DNA of 59,936 bases from Magnetovibrio sp. GTDB taxonomy: Bacteria > Pseudomonadota > Alphaproteobacteria > Rhodospirillales > Magnetovibrionaceae. Below are positions 1 to 11,378 of this stretch, in pieces (positions within the stretch are counted from its first letter, which is position 1; each line of letters opens with the position of its first letter). The notes below the pieces were generated by a model. The model ran no database searches. It saw only the letters and a list, made by a program, of their open reading frames with translations, and was not told the DNA's origin. Position numbers and translations under genes: made by a program. Location: positions 1 through 59,936 of the forward strand of contig JANQJR010000051.1 of assembly GCA_028281525.1 (NCBI GenBank). Reading direction: 5' to 3'.

Positions 1-1385
1 TCGGCGCGCGGCGTACCGTGGAAGGTCATGATGATCAGACGCCAGCTGTAGAACGCGGTCAGGAACGCCGCCGCGATGCCGAGCCAGAAGGCGTAATTGC
101 CGACCGCCGTGTGCGCCGCCCAGGCAGCCTCGAGCACGATGTCCTTTGAGAAGTAGCCCGCGAACGGGAACACGCCCGCCAAGGCCAGCGAACCGATCCA
201 CATCAGCACGTAGGTCACCGGGATCAGCTTCCAGGTGCCGCCCATCTTGCGCATGTCCTGCTCGTCGGACATGGCGTGGATTACGGACCCGGCGCCCAGG
301 AACAACAACGCCTTGAAGAACGCGTGGGTCATCAAGTGGAAGATCGCGGCCTGGTAAGCCGACACGCCGATGGCGAAGAACATGTAGCCCAACTGCGAAC
401 AGGTCGAATACGCAATCACGCGCTTGATGTCGAACTGGGTGCAGCCCACCGTCGCGGCGAAGATCGCCGTGGATGCGCCCACAATGGTCACGATCGCAAG
501 TGCCACATCGGAATATTCGAACAGCGGCGACATGCGGCTGACCATGAACACGCCCGCCGTCACCATGGTGGCGGCGTGGATCAAGGCCGACACCGGGGTT
601 GGACCTTCCATGGCGTCCGGCAGCCAGGTGTGCAGACCCAACTGCGCCGATTTGCCCATGGCGCCGATGAACAGCAGGATGCAGATCACCGTGATGGCGT
701 GGAATTCGCCGCCGAAGATAGACATGGTCTCGCCGGTCATGGTGCCGGCTTGGGCGAATATCTCGTCCAGGTTCACGGTGCCGAACATCACAAACGCAGC
801 GAAGATGCCCAATGCGAAACCGAAGTCGCCGACGCGGTTGACGACGAACGCTTTGATCGCCGCGGCGTTGGCCGTCTTCTTGTTGTACCAAAACCCGATC
901 AGAAGATAGGACGCCAAGCCCACGCCTTCCCAACCGAAGAACATCTGCACCAGATTGTCGGCGGTCACCAGCATCAACATGGCGAAGGTGAACAGAGACA
1001 GGTAGCTCATAAAGCGCGGCACGTCCGGGTCGTGATGCATGTAGCCGATGGAATAGACATGCACCATGGCCGAAACCGTGCACACCACCACCAACATCAC
1101 GGCGGTCAGCGTATCGACTTTGAACGCCCAATTGAGGTCCAGATCGCCCGACTGAATCCAGCTCAACACCGTGACGGTGTAGGCGTCACCCGAAAACCCG
1201 ATTTCATAGAACACGATCCACGACAGGATCATGGTCACCAGCAGGAAGCCCGACGTGACCCATTGCGCCAACAGATCGATCTTGTGTTTCTTTTCCTTGT
1301 CGTCGCCGCAATCGACAAACGCCAATGCGCCCGCGATCATCGCGCCCAAAAGCGGCAGGAAGACAATGGTCTTGATCATGCTCAT
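1..1385 (-). CDS. nuoL: NADH-quinone oxidoreductase subunit L (partial, C-terminus outside window)
   Basis: Membrane proton-pumping subunit of respiratory complex I. The reading frame starts at ATG 1385 (Met-Ser-Met-Ile-Lys) and stays open to the left edge, giving about 461 residues of a family usually 600-700 long. Visible hallmarks are many hydrophobic helices, the '[19 protein letters not shown]' segment and '[17 protein letters not shown]', both typical of NuoL/MrpA antiporter-like subunits. It follows nuoK by 14 bases and closes the visible part of the operon. nuoM and nuoN would be expected further left but cannot be seen. Confidence 0.97.
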   Translation of the reverse strand, partial: MSMIKTIVFLPLLGAMIAGALAFVDCGDDKEKKHKIDLLAQWVTSGFLLVTMILSWIVFYEIGFSGDAYTVTVLSWIQSGDLDLNWAFKVDTLTAVMLVVVCTVSAMVHVYSIGYMHHDPDVPRFMSYLSLFTFAMLMLVTADNLVQMFFGWEGVGLASYLLIGFWYNKKTANAAAIKAFVVNRVGDFGFALGIFAAFVMFGTVNLDEIFAQAGTMTGETMSIFGGEFHAITVICILLFIGAMGKSAQLGLHTWLPDAMEGPTPVSALIHAATMVTAGVFMVSRMSPLFEYSDVALAIVTIVGASTAIFAATVGCTQFDIKRVIAYSTCSQLGYMFFAIGVSAYQAAIFHLMTHAFFKALLFLGAGSVIHAMSDEQDMRKMGGTWKLIPVTYVLMWIGSLALAGVFPFAGYFSKDIVLEAAWAAHTAVGNYAFWLGIAAAFLTAFYSWRLIIMTFHGTPRA

Positions 1386-1399
1386 GTCCGTTTGTCCCC

Positions 1400-1708
1400 T
1401 CAGCCCTTCATGGCGTTGATGTCATCGACGGCGATGGAGCCGCGGTTGCGGAAGAACACCACCAAGATGGCCAAGCCGATGGCGGCTTCGGCGGCGGCGA
1501 CGGTCAAGATGAACAGGCTGAACACCTGGCCCACCAGATCGCCCAGTTCCACGGAAAACGCCACCATGTTGATGTTGACCGCAAGCAACAGCAGTTCGAC
1601 CGACATCAAGATGACGATCACGTTCTTGCGGTTGAGGAAGATGCCGAACATGCCGGTCGCGAACAGGATCGCGCCGACGGCGAGGTAATGCCCCAGCCCG
1701 ATATCCAT
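1400..1708 (-). CDS. nuoK: NADH-quinone oxidoreductase subunit K
   Basis: Small membrane subunit of complex I, 102 residues, the usual length, with three predicted transmembrane helices. The second helix carries a conserved Glu ('[15 protein letters not shown]') and the third has another in '[11 protein letters not shown]', both part of the proton path in this family. The start codon shares one base with the nuoJ stop, indicating translational coupling. It is homologous to MnhC at the other end of the window. Confidence 0.97.
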   Translation of the reverse strand: MDIGLGHYLAVGAILFATGMFGIFLNRKNVIVILMSVELLLLAVNINMVAFSVELGDLVGQVFSLFILTVAAAEAAIGLAILVVFFRNRGSIAVDDINAMKG

Positions 1709-2319
1709 CAGATGCCCCTCCCCGTTTCGACTTTCTTGAGCACCACGGCCTCCTTCGCATCACGCGCCAATTGATCCGCGATGACCTGCTTCTTGCTGTC
1801 GCGGCGCTTGCGGTGCGTGAGCACGATCGCGCCGATCATGGCGACCAGAAGGATCAAGCCCGCCGCCTGGAACAGGTAGGCGTACTTGGTATAGATCAGT
1901 GCGCCGAGCGCAGCGGTGTTGTGCACCTCCGCCGGATCCGGCGTCGCGGCTTGCAGGTTCGCCGCCGCTTCGGGCGCGGCCTGCCAGGCGATGGAAGCGG
2001 CGAGAATCTCACCAGCGAAGATCGCCACCACCAGCAACCCAATGGGCAGGTAATTCGAGAAGCCTTGCTTGAGTTCCGTCACCGTCACGTCGAGCATCAT
2101 CACCACGAACATGAACAGCACCGCAACCGCGCCGACATAAACGACCACCAACAGCATGGCGAGGAACTCCGCCCCCGCCAGCACGAACAGCCCGCCGGCG
2201 TTGAAGAACGCCAGGATCAGGAACAACACGGAATGCACCGGGTTGCGCCGCGTCACCACCAACACGCCGGAAACGACGCACACGATGGCGAACATATAGA
2301 AAACCAGAGCTTCGATCAT
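1708..2319 (-). CDS. nuoJ: NADH-quinone oxidoreductase subunit J
   Basis: Membrane subunit of complex I, 203 residues, with about five predicted helices. The N-terminal part ('[50 protein letters not shown]' region) carries the family's conserved core with the pi-bulge-type helix. The C-terminal tail after about residue 165 is charged and probably cytoplasmic. It lies 14 bases after nuoI and overlaps nuoK by one base. Confidence 0.96.
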   Translation of the reverse strand: MIEALVFYMFAIVCVVSGVLVVTRRNPVHSVLFLILAFFNAGGLFVLAGAEFLAMLLVVVYVGAVAVLFMFVVMMLDVTVTELKQGFSNYLPIGLLVVAIFAGEILAASIAWQAAPEAAANLQAATPDPAEVHNTAALGALIYTKYAYLFQAAGLILLVAMIGAIVLTHRKRRDSKKQVIADQLARDAKEAVVLKKVETGRGI

Positions 2320-2333
2320 ATCCCCCCGGCTCC

Positions 2334-2822
2334 TCAGCGATACGGCGCGTCTGCGCGCAGGCGTTGAGCGATTTCAACCTCCCAGCGCGCGCCGTTGTCC
2401 AAAAGTTTTTCTTTGTCGTACATCAATTCTTCCCGGGTTTCGGTCGCGTACTCGAAGTTCGGACCTTCGACAATGGCGTCCACCGGGCAGGCCTCCTCAC
2501 AAAACCCGCAGTAGATGCACTTGGTCATGTCAATGTCGTAGCGTGTGGTGCGGCGCGACCCGTCGTCGCGCGGCTCGGCTTCGATGGTGATGGCCTGGGC
2601 CGGACACACCGCTTCACACAGTTTGCACGCGATGCAACGCTCTTCCCCGTTGGGGTAGCGACGCAACGCATGCTCGCCGCGAAAGCGCGGGCTCAAGGGT
2701 CCCTTTTCATATGGGTAGTTCAGCGTCACGCTGGGGCGGAACATATAGCGGAACGTCAGCCACATGCCCTGCAGCAACTCTGCCAGCAGAAACGAACGGA
2801 GATGACGGTCGATGAAGCTCAT
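2334..2822 (-). CDS. nuoI: NADH-quinone oxidoreductase subunit I (two 4Fe-4S)
   Basis: Peripheral-arm iron-sulfur subunit, 162 residues, passing electrons to NuoB. Two ferredoxin-type motifs are visible, '[12 protein letters not shown]' and '[12 protein letters not shown]', each with the fourth Cys followed by Pro, ligating clusters N6a and N6b. The tail '[15 protein letters not shown]' is the usual conserved C-terminal block. It lies 14 bases downstream of nuoH in the same operon. Confidence 0.98.
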   Translation of the reverse strand: MSFIDRHLRSFLLAELLQGMWLTFRYMFRPSVTLNYPYEKGPLSPRFRGEHALRRYPNGEERCIACKLCEAVCPAQAITIEAEPRDDGSRRTTRYDIDMTKCIYCGFCEEACPVDAIVEGPNFEYATETREELMYDKEKLLDNGARWEVEIAQRLRADAPYR

Positions 2823-2836
2823 GTCTCTCTACCTCC

Positions 2837-3862
2837 TCAACCCGCGGCCGCCGCGTTGGGCACCATGTCGAACGCCACCAGCACGCCCGAGACGATCACC
2901 ACGGCGGCCAGCGACAACGGCAGGAATACCTTCCAGCCCAGACGCATCAGTTGGTCGTAGCGGTAACGCGGAAAGCTGGCACGCACCCAGATGAAGATGA
3001 ACAGCAGCGCCGAGATTTTGAGCGCGAACCACACTGGTCCGGGGATCAGGTTGAACGGCGCGATGTCCAGCGGCGGCAACCATCCGCCTAAGAACAAGAT
3101 GGTGGTCATGGCGCACATCAAAATCATGTTGGCGTACTCGCCCAGGAAGAACAGGGCGAAGGTCATAGCCGAATATTCGACGTTGTAGCCCGCGACCAAT
3201 TCGGCTTCCGCTTCCGGCAGGTCGAACGGATGGCGATTGGTTTCCGCCAACGTCGAGATGAAGAACACCACCGCCATGGGCAACAACGGAATGACGAACC
3301 ACATGTCGCGCTGGGCTTCGACGACGGCGGTCAGGTTCAACGAGCCGACACAGATCAAAACCGAGATGATCACGAAGCCCATGGAGACTTCGTAACTGAC
3401 CATCTGCGCCGCGCTACGCAGCGCACCCAAGAACGCGTACTTGGAGTTGGACGCCCACCCCGCCATCAACACGCCGTAAACGCCAAGAGAGCTGATCGCG
3501 AACAGGTACAATAGACCGACATTGATATCGGCCAGAACCAGCCCCTCGCCGAACGGGATCACCGCCCAGGCCACGAGGGCCAAGAAGAACGTCAGCATCG
3601 GCGCGACCAGGAACACCGCGCGGTTGGCGCTGGAGGGAATGATCGTTTCCTTCAAGAACAGCTTCGCGCCGTCCGCCAACGGTTGCAGCAGACCGAACGG
3701 CCCCACCACGTTGGGCCCCTTGCGCAGGTGCATGGCGCCGATGACTTTACGCTCGGCATAGGTCAGATACGCCACCGCCAGCAGGATCGGCACGACGATG
3801 ACCAGGATCTTGATAACGATCCAGATCAGCGGCCACAGGTAGTTGTCCCAAAGCTCAACCAT
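2837..3862 (-). CDS. nuoH: NADH-quinone oxidoreductase subunit H
   Basis: Membrane subunit that, with NuoB and NuoD, forms the quinone-binding cavity of complex I. It has 341 residues and about eight helices. '[19 protein letters not shown]' near residue 32 and '[25 protein letters not shown]' near residue 205 are the signature loops, with the acidic residues lining the E-channel. Its start overlaps the nuoG stop by 8 bases. Confidence 0.97.
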   Translation of the reverse strand: MVELWDNYLWPLIWIVIKILVIVVPILLAVAYLTYAERKVIGAMHLRKGPNVVGPFGLLQPLADGAKLFLKETIIPSSANRAVFLVAPMLTFFLALVAWAVIPFGEGLVLADINVGLLYLFAISSLGVYGVLMAGWASNSKYAFLGALRSAAQMVSYEVSMGFVIISVLICVGSLNLTAVVEAQRDMWFVIPLLPMAVVFFISTLAETNRHPFDLPEAEAELVAGYNVEYSAMTFALFFLGEYANMILMCAMTTILFLGGWLPPLDIAPFNLIPGPVWFALKISALLFIFIWVRASFPRYRYDQLMRLGWKVFLPLSLAAVVIVSGVLVAFDMVPNAAAAG

Positions 3863-5927
3863 CGGTGCCGGTCCTTTCCGCCTCGCCTGAGAACTCCGCC
3901 GTGCAGGCCGCCATGGTTTCGGACGCGCGTGAAATCGGGTCGGTCATATAATAGTTCCGGATATGCGACTTCAGGGGTTTCGATTGAATGTCGCCGCCCC
4001 CAACAGTTGATGGGCCAAAGTCTTGCCAGTCGGCAGGTTGGATTTCATTGACGGTGGCGAACACCGGATTGATTTCGGCCATGCGCGCGCGCACTTGGGC
4101 CAGCGTGTCGTACGGTAAAGTCTTGCCGAGCACACCGGACAACGCACGGATGACCGCCCAGTCTTCCTTGGCCTCGCCCGGCGGGAACACCGCAAGGTGA
4201 CCTTGCTGCACGCGCCCCTCGGTGTTCACGTACGTGCCATTCTTTTCCGTATACGCCGCGCCCGGCAGAATCACATCCGCCAGATGCGCGCCGCTGTCGC
4301 CGTGGTGGCCTTGGTAAACGATGAAGGTGTCGCTAAGCTTCGCCGCTTCCATGCCGTCGGCGGCCAACAGGTAGAGCAGCTCGACCTTGCCATCGCCGCA
4401 GGCATCCAAAATGCCCGCCGTGTCCAGGCCACCGTCTGTGGGCGCAAAACCGATGTCCAAACCACCCACACGGCTGGCCGCGGTTTGCAGCACGTTGAAG
4501 CCGTTCCAGCCGTCCTTGATCATGCCGGTGGCGTCCGCAATGGTCTTGCAGGCGGCCAGGATCGCCGCGCCATCAGAGCGCATCAGCGCACCCGCGCCGA
4601 CGATGATCATCGGGTTTTCGGCGTTTTGCAGGATTTTACCGAAGGCGTGTGCGCCGGACGCGATGTCTCTCAACATCGCCGGGTCGTCGCCGTAGTGTTC
4701 GGCCTTGTAGGTCAGTTCGGTGTTGGGGCCGACGACGCCGACCTTGAAGCCGCCCATCAAGTAGCGCTTGCGGATGCGGGCGTTGAGCACCGGCGCTTCG
4801 ATTCGCGGGTTGGAGCCGACGATCAGCAGCGCATCTGCTTGCTCGATCCCGGCGATGGTGGTGTTGAAGATGTAGCTTGCACGCACGTTCGGGTCCACGG
4901 TGCTGCTTTCCTGGCGGCAGTCCATGTTCTTGGAACCCAAAGCGTTCAGCAGGTCCTTCAACGCCGTCATGGCTTCGACGTCCACCGTGTCGCCCGCCAG
5001 CGCGGCGATTTTCGATCCGTCCAGGCCATCGGCCTTGGCTTTGATGGCAGCAAACGCTTCGTCCCAGGTGGCGGGTTGCAGCTTGCCGCCTTTCTTCACG
5101 TAGGGCTGATCGAGACGCTGGCGGTTCAAACCGTCGCAAGCAAAGCGGGATTTGTCGCCCAGCCATTCCTCGTTCACGTCTTCGTTCAAACGCGGCACGA
5201 TGCGCATCACCGCGTCGCCACGCGCATCGACGCGTATATTGCAGCCAACCGCATCCAACACATCGACGCTTTCGGTTTTGCTCAATTCCCATGGGCGCGC
5301 CTTGTAGGCGTAAGGGGCCGAGGTCAGCGCGCCGACCGGACAGAGATCGATCATGTTGCCGGACAATTCCGAAGAGATCGCCTTGTCCACGTAGGTGCCG
5401 ATTTCCAAATGCTCGCCGCGGAACACACCGCCCAGTTCAGATGTACCGCAGATTTCATTGGCGAAACGCACGCAGCGGGTACAGTGGATGCAGCGCGTCA
5501 TCACGCCGCGGATCAACGGGCTGAAGTCCTTGTCCGGAACCGCGCGTTTGCTTTCCACGAAACGCGACATGCCCGCACCGTAAGCCATAGCTTGATCCTG
5601 CAGATCGCATTCGCCGCCCTGGTCGCAGATGGGGCAGTCCAGCGGGTGGTTGATGAGCAGGAATTCCATCACGGCTTCCCGCATCTTCTTGACCTTTTCG
5701 GTGTTGGTGTGAATCACCATACCGTCGCCGACCGGCATGCAGCACGACGCCACCGGCTTGGGCGCGCGTTCCATTTCCACCAGGCACATGCGGCAGTTGC
5801 CGGAAAGCGGCAAGCGTTCGTGATAGCAGAACCGCGGCACTTCCGCGCCCGCCTGCTCGCAAGCCTGCAGCACGGTCATACCCGCATCGACTTCGATTTC
5901 CTTGCCGTCAATGGTGAGCTTTGGCAT
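3855..5927 (-). CDS. nuoG: NADH-quinone oxidoreductase subunit G
   Basis: Largest peripheral subunit of complex I, 690 residues. The N-terminal 2Fe-2S ferredoxin domain shows '[15 protein letters not shown]' and a following Cys. Next come the His/Cys-ligated 4Fe-4S region ('[17 protein letters not shown]') and '[14 protein letters not shown]' with a distal '[10 protein letters not shown]'. The remainder is a molybdopterin-oxidoreductase-like fold that binds no cofactor in this family. The length matches alphaproteobacterial and mitochondrial-type NuoG. nuoF ends 25 bases upstream and nuoH overlaps its end. Confidence 0.97.
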   Translation of the reverse strand: MPKLTIDGKEIEVDAGMTVLQACEQAGAEVPRFCYHERLPLSGNCRMCLVEMERAPKPVASCCMPVGDGMVIHTNTEKVKKMREAVMEFLLINHPLDCPICDQGGECDLQDQAMAYGAGMSRFVESKRAVPDKDFSPLIRGVMTRCIHCTRCVRFANEICGTSELGGVFRGEHLEIGTYVDKAISSELSGNMIDLCPVGALTSAPYAYKARPWELSKTESVDVLDAVGCNIRVDARGDAVMRIVPRLNEDVNEEWLGDKSRFACDGLNRQRLDQPYVKKGGKLQPATWDEAFAAIKAKADGLDGSKIAALAGDTVDVEAMTALKDLLNALGSKNMDCRQESSTVDPNVRASYIFNTTIAGIEQADALLIVGSNPRIEAPVLNARIRKRYLMGGFKVGVVGPNTELTYKAEHYGDDPAMLRDIASGAHAFGKILQNAENPMIIVGAGALMRSDGAAILAACKTIADATGMIKDGWNGFNVLQTAASRVGGLDIGFAPTDGGLDTAGILDACGDGKVELLYLLAADGMEAAKLSDTFIVYQGHHGDSGAHLADVILPGAAYTEKNGTYVNTEGRVQQGHLAVFPPGEAKEDWAVIRALSGVLGKTLPYDTLAQVRARMAEINPVFATVNEIQPADWQDFGPSTVGGGDIQSKPLKSHIRNYYMTDPISRASETMAACTAEFSGEAERTGTDG

Positions 5928-5952
5928 GGCTCGCCTTACCTTTCTTCTTCAA

Positions 5953-7254
5953 TCATTCCGCCGCGTCAGCGGACGCGTCGGCATGGGTGCCGGCCTTTGC
6001 TAAAATCTTCGCTTCCATTTCGTCGCGGAAGTGACGGATCAACCCCTGGATCGGCCACGCGGCCGCATCGCCCAGGGCGCAGATGGTGTGGCCTTCGATG
6101 CGCCGGGTGACGTCTTCCAACAGGTCGATTTCCTCAATATGCGCGTCGCCTTCGCCGATGCGTTCCAACATGCGCCACATCCAACCGGTGCCTTCGCGGC
6201 ACGGCGTGCACTGGCCGCAGCTTTCGTGCATGTAAAAGCGGCTTAAGCGCGTGATGGCGCGCACGATGTCGGTGGACTTGTCCATAACGATCACCGCCGC
6301 GGTGCCGAGGCTGGAGCCATGCTCCTTCAAGCCGTCGAAGTCCATCAGCGCGCCGTCGCACTGGCCCTTGGTCATCACCGGTACGGACGAGCCGCCGGGA
6401 ATCACGCCCTTCAGGTTGTCCCACCCGCCATTGATCCCGCCGCAATGCTTCTCCAGCATCTCCTTCATCGGGACGCCCATTTCTTCTTCGAAAGTGCACG
6501 GGTTGTTGACGTGACCCGACACGCAGAACAGCTTGGTGCCGGTGTTGTTTTCACGGCCCAGACCGGCGAACCAGGACCCGCCGCGCCGCAGAATCTCCGG
6601 CACCACGGCAATGGATTCCACGTTGTTCACCGTGGTGGGGCAGCCGTACAGGCCGCAGTTCGCGGGGAACGGCGGTTTCAGGCGGGGCTGGCCCTTTTTG
6701 CCTTCAAGGCTTTCGATCAGCGCGCTTTCCTCGCCGCAGATGTAGGCGCCGGCACCCAAGTGAACATAAATGTCGAAGTCGTAGCCCGACCCGCAAGCGT
6801 TCTTACCGACAAGCCCCGCCTCGTAGGCTTCGTCGATGGCGCGTTGCAGGGCTTCGGCCTCACGGTAAAACTCGCCGCGCACATAAACATAGGACACATG
6901 CGCGCCGATGCCGACGCTTGCGAGCAACGCCCCTTCAATTAGTTTGTGCGGCTCGGAACGCAGAATTTCGCGGTCCTTACAGGTGCCGGGTTCGCCTTCG
7001 TCGGCGTTGATCACCAGATAGTGCGGACGGCCTGCGCTTTCCTTGGGCATGAAGGACCACTTCATGCCGGTGCCGAAGCCCGCACCGCCGCGCCCGCGCA
7101 GGCCCGACGTTTTCATTTCCTCGACGATCCATTCGCGGCCCTTGGCGATCAAGTCCTTGGTCTTATCCCAATCGCCGCGCGACTGCGCGCCTTTCAGGCC
7201 GATGTCGTGGATGCCGTAGATGTTTTGGAAAATGCGATCGCGATCGTGCAACAT
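5953..7254 (-). CDS. nuoF: NADH-quinone oxidoreductase subunit F (NADH/FMN binding)
   Basis: NADH-oxidising flavoprotein of complex I, 433 residues. '[16 protein letters not shown]' near residue 50 is the NADH/FMN glycine loop, '[15 protein letters not shown]' the FMN site, and '[15 protein letters not shown]' with a distal Cys ('[13 protein letters not shown]') ligates the N3 4Fe-4S cluster. It follows nuoE by three bases. Confidence 0.98.
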   Translation of the reverse strand: MLHDRDRIFQNIYGIHDIGLKGAQSRGDWDKTKDLIAKGREWIVEEMKTSGLRGRGGAGFGTGMKWSFMPKESAGRPHYLVINADEGEPGTCKDREILRSEPHKLIEGALLASVGIGAHVSYVYVRGEFYREAEALQRAIDEAYEAGLVGKNACGSGYDFDIYVHLGAGAYICGEESALIESLEGKKGQPRLKPPFPANCGLYGCPTTVNNVESIAVVPEILRRGGSWFAGLGRENNTGTKLFCVSGHVNNPCTFEEEMGVPMKEMLEKHCGGINGGWDNLKGVIPGGSSVPVMTKGQCDGALMDFDGLKEHGSSLGTAAVIVMDKSTDIVRAITRLSRFYMHESCGQCTPCREGTGWMWRMLERIGEGDAHIEEIDLLEDVTRRIEGHTICALGDAAAWPIQGLIRHFRDEMEAKILAKAGTHADASADAAE

Positions 7255-7257
7255 GGC

Positions 7258-7845
7258 TCAGCCCTCCCCCAACAACGTGGTGAGGCCGCCCGCGGGCTGG
7301 CAGCCCACGCGATCGCCCTGGGGACCCGCCTTGGGCGTTTCGCCACGGGCCAGCGCATCGAGAATCTTTTCGGTGCTGGCGGGGTCCAGGTCTTCATAAT
7401 AATCGTCGTTGATCTGCATCATCGGCGCATTCACACAAGCGCCCAGGCATTCCACTTCCAACAGCGTGAATTGGCCGTCTTCGGTGGTCTCACCATTTTC
7501 GATGCCGAGCTTGTTCTTGCACACCTTGAATACGTCGTCCGCGCCCTTGATCAGGCACGAGATGTTGGTGCACACCTGCACGTAGTTTTTACCGACGGGT
7601 TCCAGATTGTACATGGTGTAGAAGGTTGCAACCTCGTACACGCGGATGGACGGCAAGCCGACCATATCCGCCACCACATCCATGGCCGCGCGCGGCAGCC
7701 AATTGTCGTTCTGGCGTTGCGCTAACGTCAACAGCGGCATGGTCGCGCTGGCTTCCCGGCCTTCGGGATACTTCGCCAAAATGGCCTTGGCGGCTTCTTG
7801 GTTTTCCGCCGTGAAAGCGAAGGTTTCGGTGTTCTCTGTGCTCAT
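7258..7845 (-). CDS. nuoE: NADH-quinone oxidoreductase subunit E (2Fe-2S)
   Basis: Thioredoxin-fold subunit carrying the N1a 2Fe-2S cluster, 195 residues. The four ligands are visible as 'CTNISC' and 'CLGAC'. The Cys-x4-Cys segment reads CTNISC rather than the commoner CxTxPC, but the ligands are intact. A short C-terminal extension rich in Gly and Pro follows residue 170. The start codon overlaps the nuoD stop by 4 bases. Confidence 0.97.
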   Translation of the reverse strand: MSTENTETFAFTAENQEAAKAILAKYPEGREASATMPLLTLAQRQNDNWLPRAAMDVVADMVGLPSIRVYEVATFYTMYNLEPVGKNYVQVCTNISCLIKGADDVFKVCKNKLGIENGETTEDGQFTLLEVECLGACVNAPMMQINDDYYEDLDPASTEKILDALARGETPKAGPQGDRVGCQPAGGLTTLLGEG

Positions 7846-9020
7846 CGGTCGATCTCACCAAACACAATATCAATGGAACCGATCACCGCAACGGCGTCGG
7901 CCAGCATGTGGCCCTCGCACATCATGTCCATGGCCTGCAGATGGGCGAACCCCGGCGCACGGATTTTACAGCGGTACGGTTTGTTGGTGCCGTCGGACAC
8001 CAGGTAAACAGCGAATTCGCCCTTCGGCGCTTCGACGGCGGTATAGGTTTCGCCGGCCGGCACATGCATGCCTTCGGTCATCAGCTTGAAGTGATGGATC
8101 AAGGCTTCCATGGAGCCCTTCATCTCCGCGCGCAGCGGCGGCGCGACCTTGCGGTCCTCGGTGATCACCGGGCCGTCGGGCATCTGCTCGATGGCTTGAC
8201 GCATGATCTTGAGGCTTTCGCGCATTTCCACCATGCGCACGACATAGCGGTCGTAACAGTCCCCGTATTTGCCGACGGGAATGTCGAAATCCATCTTGTC
8301 GTAGGCGTCGTAGGGTTGAGCTTTGCGCAGGTCCCACGCCACCCCGCTTGCGCGCAAGTTCGGGCCGGTGAAGCCCCAATCCAGCGCCGTGTCCTTGTCG
8401 ACCTTGGCGATGTCGACGGTGCGCTGCTTGAAGATGCGGTTTTCGGTCAGCAGCGTTTCGATGTCGTCGATCATCCTCGGATACTGCTCGATCCATTCCA
8501 GGATGTCCTCGGCCAAGCCGTCCGGCATGTCCCGGGCCACGCCGCCGACGCGGAAGTAGTTCATGTGCATGCGCGCACCGCAGACCCGTTCGCAGAACTC
8601 CATCAAGCGTTCGCGGTCTTCGAAACCCCACAGCATCGGCGTCATTGCACCGACATCCATGGCGTAAGACGTGATGTTGAGGATGTGGTTCAGGATGCGC
8701 CCGATTTCGCAATAGAGCACGCGGATATATTGGCCGCGCTCCGGCACCTCGATACCAAGCAGTTTTTCCGCCGCGAGCACGAACGCGTGCTCTTGGTTTT
8801 GCGGGGCGACGTAATCGAGGCGATCAAAATACGGCGTCGCCTGCTGATAGGTCTTGTTTTCGATTAACTTTTCGGTGCCGCGGTGAAGCAGCCCGATGTG
8901 CGGGTCCGCGCGATCGATGATTTCGCCGTCCATCTCCAGCACCATGCGCAGCACACCGTGGGCGGCGGGGTGCTGAGGGCCGAAGTTGAGGGTCATGTTT
9001 TTGATCTGGTTCTGAGACAT
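7842..9020 (-). CDS. nuoD: NADH-quinone oxidoreductase subunit D
   Basis: 49-kDa-type subunit lining the quinone site, related to the large subunit of NiFe hydrogenases, 392 residues. '[15 protein letters not shown]' at the N-terminus carries the His of the quinone pocket, and '[13 protein letters not shown]' is the next conserved block. The hydrogenase metal Cys residues are replaced, as in all complex I members. The C-terminal 'IVFGEIDR' is the expected end. nuoC lies two bases upstream and is a separate gene here. Confidence 0.98.
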   Translation of the reverse strand: MSQNQIKNMTLNFGPQHPAAHGVLRMVLEMDGEIIDRADPHIGLLHRGTEKLIENKTYQQATPYFDRLDYVAPQNQEHAFVLAAEKLLGIEVPERGQYIRVLYCEIGRILNHILNITSYAMDVGAMTPMLWGFEDRERLMEFCERVCGARMHMNYFRVGGVARDMPDGLAEDILEWIEQYPRMIDDIETLLTENRIFKQRTVDIAKVDKDTALDWGFTGPNLRASGVAWDLRKAQPYDAYDKMDFDIPVGKYGDCYDRYVVRMVEMRESLKIMRQAIEQMPDGPVITEDRKVAPPLRAEMKGSMEALIHHFKLMTEGMHVPAGETYTAVEAPKGEFAVYLVSDGTNKPYRCKIRAPGFAHLQAMDMMCEGHMLADAVAVIGSIDIVFGEIDR

Positions 9021-9022
9021 GA

Positions 9023-9652
9023 TCAGGCGCCCTCCCCTTCGTTGTTCTGTTCAGCCTTTTCATCGCCCGGCAATACCGGCGGCTGGCCTTCCCACGGGCT
9101 GAGGAAATCGAAGGTACGGAATTCCTGGGTCAACTTCACCGGCTCGTACACCACACGTTTCTTTTCGTCGTCGTAGCGCATTTCAACGAAGCCCGTGAGC
9201 GGAAAGTCCTTGCGCAGCGGATGGCCTTGGAAGCCGTAATCAGTGAGGATGCGGCGCAGGTCCGGGTTGCCTTCGAACGGTACCCCGAACAAATCCCAGC
9301 ATTCGCGCTCGAACCATCCTGCGGTGGAGAACACGCCCACCACGCTCGGCACCGCTTCGCCACCCGTGCGGACTTTCACGCGGATGCGGCGGTTGTGAGT
9401 GAGGCTGAGCAGGTTGTAGACCACTTCGAAGCGTTCGTCGCGCTCCGGATAATCAACGCCGCAGATGTCCACCAGTTGCTTGAACTGGCAGTTCACGTTG
9501 TCGCGGAGGTAAGTCAAAACGCCTTCGATGTCCTGACGGTTCACTTGGATCGACAACTCACCCCGACTTTCGGACGTATCCATGACGGACTCGCCCAACG
9601 CGATGGAGACGATCTCTTTCAGTTCTTCAAGGGCCGGATCCATAGGTCCCAA
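9023..9652 (-). CDS. nuoC: NADH-quinone oxidoreductase subunit C
   Basis: 30-kDa-type structural subunit of the complex I peripheral arm, 209 residues. The signature '[22 protein letters not shown]' followed by '[12 protein letters not shown]' is complete. There are two in-frame Met codons, at 9652 and 9643; the first is used here but the second is equally possible. It lies 32 bases downstream of nuoB. Confidence 0.96.
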   Translation of the reverse strand: MGPMDPALEELKEIVSIALGESVMDTSESRGELSIQVNRQDIEGVLTYLRDNVNCQFKQLVDICGVDYPERDERFEVVYNLLSLTHNRRIRVKVRTGGEAVPSVVGVFSTAGWFERECWDLFGVPFEGNPDLRRILTDYGFQGHPLRKDFPLTGFVEMRYDDEKKRVVYEPVKLTQEFRTFDFLSPWEGQPPVLPGDEKAEQNNEGEGA

Positions 9653-9684
9653 AACTCCCGATATGCCTGAAACAGGCGCATGCC

Positions 9685-10224
9685 TTAACGGAACAGCGTG
9701 CCTGTCCGCTTAATCTTCTTTTGCAGTTGCATGATGCCGTAAATCAGCGCTTCCGCGGTCGGCGGGCAGCCCGGCACATAGACATCCACCGGCACCACAC
9801 GGTCGCAACCGCGCACCACCGAATAGGAATAGTGATAGTACCCGCCGCCGTTGGCGCACGAGCCCATGGAGATCACCCAGCGCGGCTCCGCCATCTGGTC
9901 ATAGACCTTGCGGAACGCCGGGGCCATTTTATTGGTCAACGTGCCCGCGACGATGATCACGTCGGACTGGCGCGGGCTGGGGCGCGGCACCACGCCGAAG
10001 CGGTCCAGATCATAGCGGCTCATATAGGCGTGGATCATTTCCACCGCACAGCACGCCAAGCCGAACGTCATCGGCCACAACGAACCGGTGCGCACGTAGT
10101 TGACGACCTTGTCCAAGTTGGCGACGACGAAACCGCGTTCGTTCATTTCATCGGCGATTTGGCTCAGCAGTTCATCTTGTTCGGTCGGCTGAAGCTCAGT
10201 ACCGGGTTTGCTGTCTACTCCCAT
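9685..10224 (-). CDS. nuoB: NADH-quinone oxidoreductase subunit B (N2 cluster)
   Basis: Carries the terminal N2 4Fe-4S cluster that reduces quinone. The adjacent Cys pair is at about residues 58-59 ('[11 protein letters not shown]'), with further ligands in '[12 protein letters not shown]' and '[11 protein letters not shown]'. I place the start at ATG 10224 (Met-Gly-Val-Asp), giving 179 residues. A start seven codons further upstream at 10245 would lengthen the overlap with nuoA from 10 to about 31 bases. Confidence 0.97.
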   Translation of the reverse strand: MGVDSKPGTELQPTEQDELLSQIADEMNERGFVVANLDKVVNYVRTGSLWPMTFGLACCAVEMIHAYMSRYDLDRFGVVPRPSPRQSDVIIVAGTLTNKMAPAFRKVYDQMAEPRWVISMGSCANGGGYYHYSYSVVRGCDRVVPVDVYVPGCPPTAEALIYGIMQLQKKIKRTGTLFR

Positions 10225-10583
10225 TCCAGAGCTCCCTTCTTCCACTCATAGATAAAGCCGACGGTCAGAACAGCTAAGAAAATCATCATCGACCAGAAGC
10301 CGTAGAGGCCGATCTCACCCAGGCTCGCCGCCCAGGGGAACAAGAACGCCACTTCCAAATCGAAGATGATGAACAGGATCGCCACCAAGTAAAACCGCAC
10401 GTCGAACTTGATGCGCGCATCTTCGAAAGCTTCGAAGCCGCATTCGTAGGCCGAATCCTTTTCCGGATCTGGTTTTTGTCGGCCGATCAGCCAGCTTGCG
10501 GCAACCATGAACATCGCCATGACACCGGCAATGCCGATGAACACCAGGATCGGAAAATAATCAGATAAAAGCGCGTCGCTCAT
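10215..10583 (-). CDS. nuoA: NADH-quinone oxidoreductase subunit A
   Basis: First gene of the nuo operon: a three-helix membrane subunit, 122 residues from ATG 10583 (Met-Ser-Asp-Ala). The conserved loop '[11 protein letters not shown]' contains the quinone-channel Cys, and '[23 protein letters not shown]' is diagnostic. An in-frame Met 13 codons upstream (10622) lies inside a predicted RNA fold and is less likely. Confidence 0.97.
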   Translation of the reverse strand: MSDALLSDYFPILVFIGIAGVMAMFMVAASWLIGRQKPDPEKDSAYECGFEAFEDARIKFDVRFYLVAILFIIFDLEVAFLFPWAASLGEIGLYGFWSMMIFLAVLTVGFIYEWKKGALEWE

Positions 10584-10608
10584 GCCGAGGCTCCACACGA
10601 GGCTTGAA

Positions 10609-10743
10609 CCTGGGATCCCCATGAGCGTTTACGCCCACCAAGCCGAGAACCGATTCCGGAGCAGAGCACAGAAACTGCGTCTGGCGAATCTTCTCAAGGC
10701 ACAGGAAGGACAGCACAATCATAGGATAAAGGGACTCCCCAGG
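10609..10743 (-). ncRNA. Candidate structured leader or small RNA upstream of nuoA
   Basis: In minus-strand sense the segment opens with CCTGGGG and closes with TCCCAGG, pairable over seven positions (one G-U). Inside, GCC-TT-GAGAA-GATTC can pair with GAATC-GG-TTCTC-GGC to make a second helix of 13 pairs with a two-by-two internal loop. The span of about 135 nt and the stem-bulge-stem layout recall 6S-type RNAs, but no conserved 6S sequence block was recognised. It could equally be a regulatory leader of the nuo mRNA. The strand is inferred from its position. Confidence 0.3.
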
Positions 10744-11004
10744 CCGTTCCGTTGAATGAATATTATTGTTCGACCGCCGCGCATACGTTTTTGGGTTAGG
10801 CCGTATGCAGCAGGACCTCCCCACGAGGTGTGCACTTCTTATAGGACATTTACAGAAGACCACATATCCCCGATTGGGTAGGGCCAGACTACCCCGTTTG
10901 CGGGGGCTTTCAAGTCAAGAATGAGTGAATCGCCTGTTTTTTTGTGCGACGCAACAATGTGTTGCGCGCAAAACCGCAAAGTGTTGCGCATCAAGCCGGA
11001 AAAG
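10744..11004. other. Intergenic stretch, no gene recognised
   Basis: Lies between the foldable nuo leader and the tRNA-Asp terminator. No convincing reading frame is seen. The nuo promoter is expected here or within the adjacent leader; an AT-rich patch around 10755-10770 is the only candidate and no clear -35/-10 pair was identified. Confidence 0.4.
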
Positions 11005-11038
11005 CAAAAAACCGCCACCCGGATGGGAAGCGGTTTTT
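11005..11038 (-). terminator. Rho-independent terminator of tRNA-Asp
   Basis: Inverted repeat AAAAACCGC...GCGGTTTTT with an inner CCC/GGG pair. In minus-strand sense the hairpin is followed by a T run, 44 bases beyond the tRNA 3' end. Confidence 0.75.
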
Positions 11039-11081
11039 GAAACAGAGTGGCGCCCGAAGGTCCTGCAAGGAACCTGGAGAG

Positions 11082-11158
<77 letters not shown>

Positions 11159-11378
11159 TTACGCCTCTCTTTTGCCCGAACGGCGAAGCGTTTCCGCCGC
11201 CCCAGGACGCGTCTATGTAAAGCACGCCCCACCACGCGTCAAGCATTGTGGCGCGGCTTTTTTCAAAAAAATGCAACGTCTTCGCGGGATGCTGTTTTTG
11301 TAAGGTTTTTGCCCCCTTGCCAAGGGCCGCACGGGGGCGCAATCTCCAAGGGAAACCCGATGGATTCGAGGAACCCAC

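Noticed and set aside
276-1688. 470-codon plus-strand frame at the left edge
   Set aside because: Antisense to nuoL and nuoK, whose conserved proteins are clear on the minus strand.
4197-6110. 637-codon plus-strand frame opposite nuoG
   Set aside because: Shadow of a clear NuoG reading frame; no recognisable domains.
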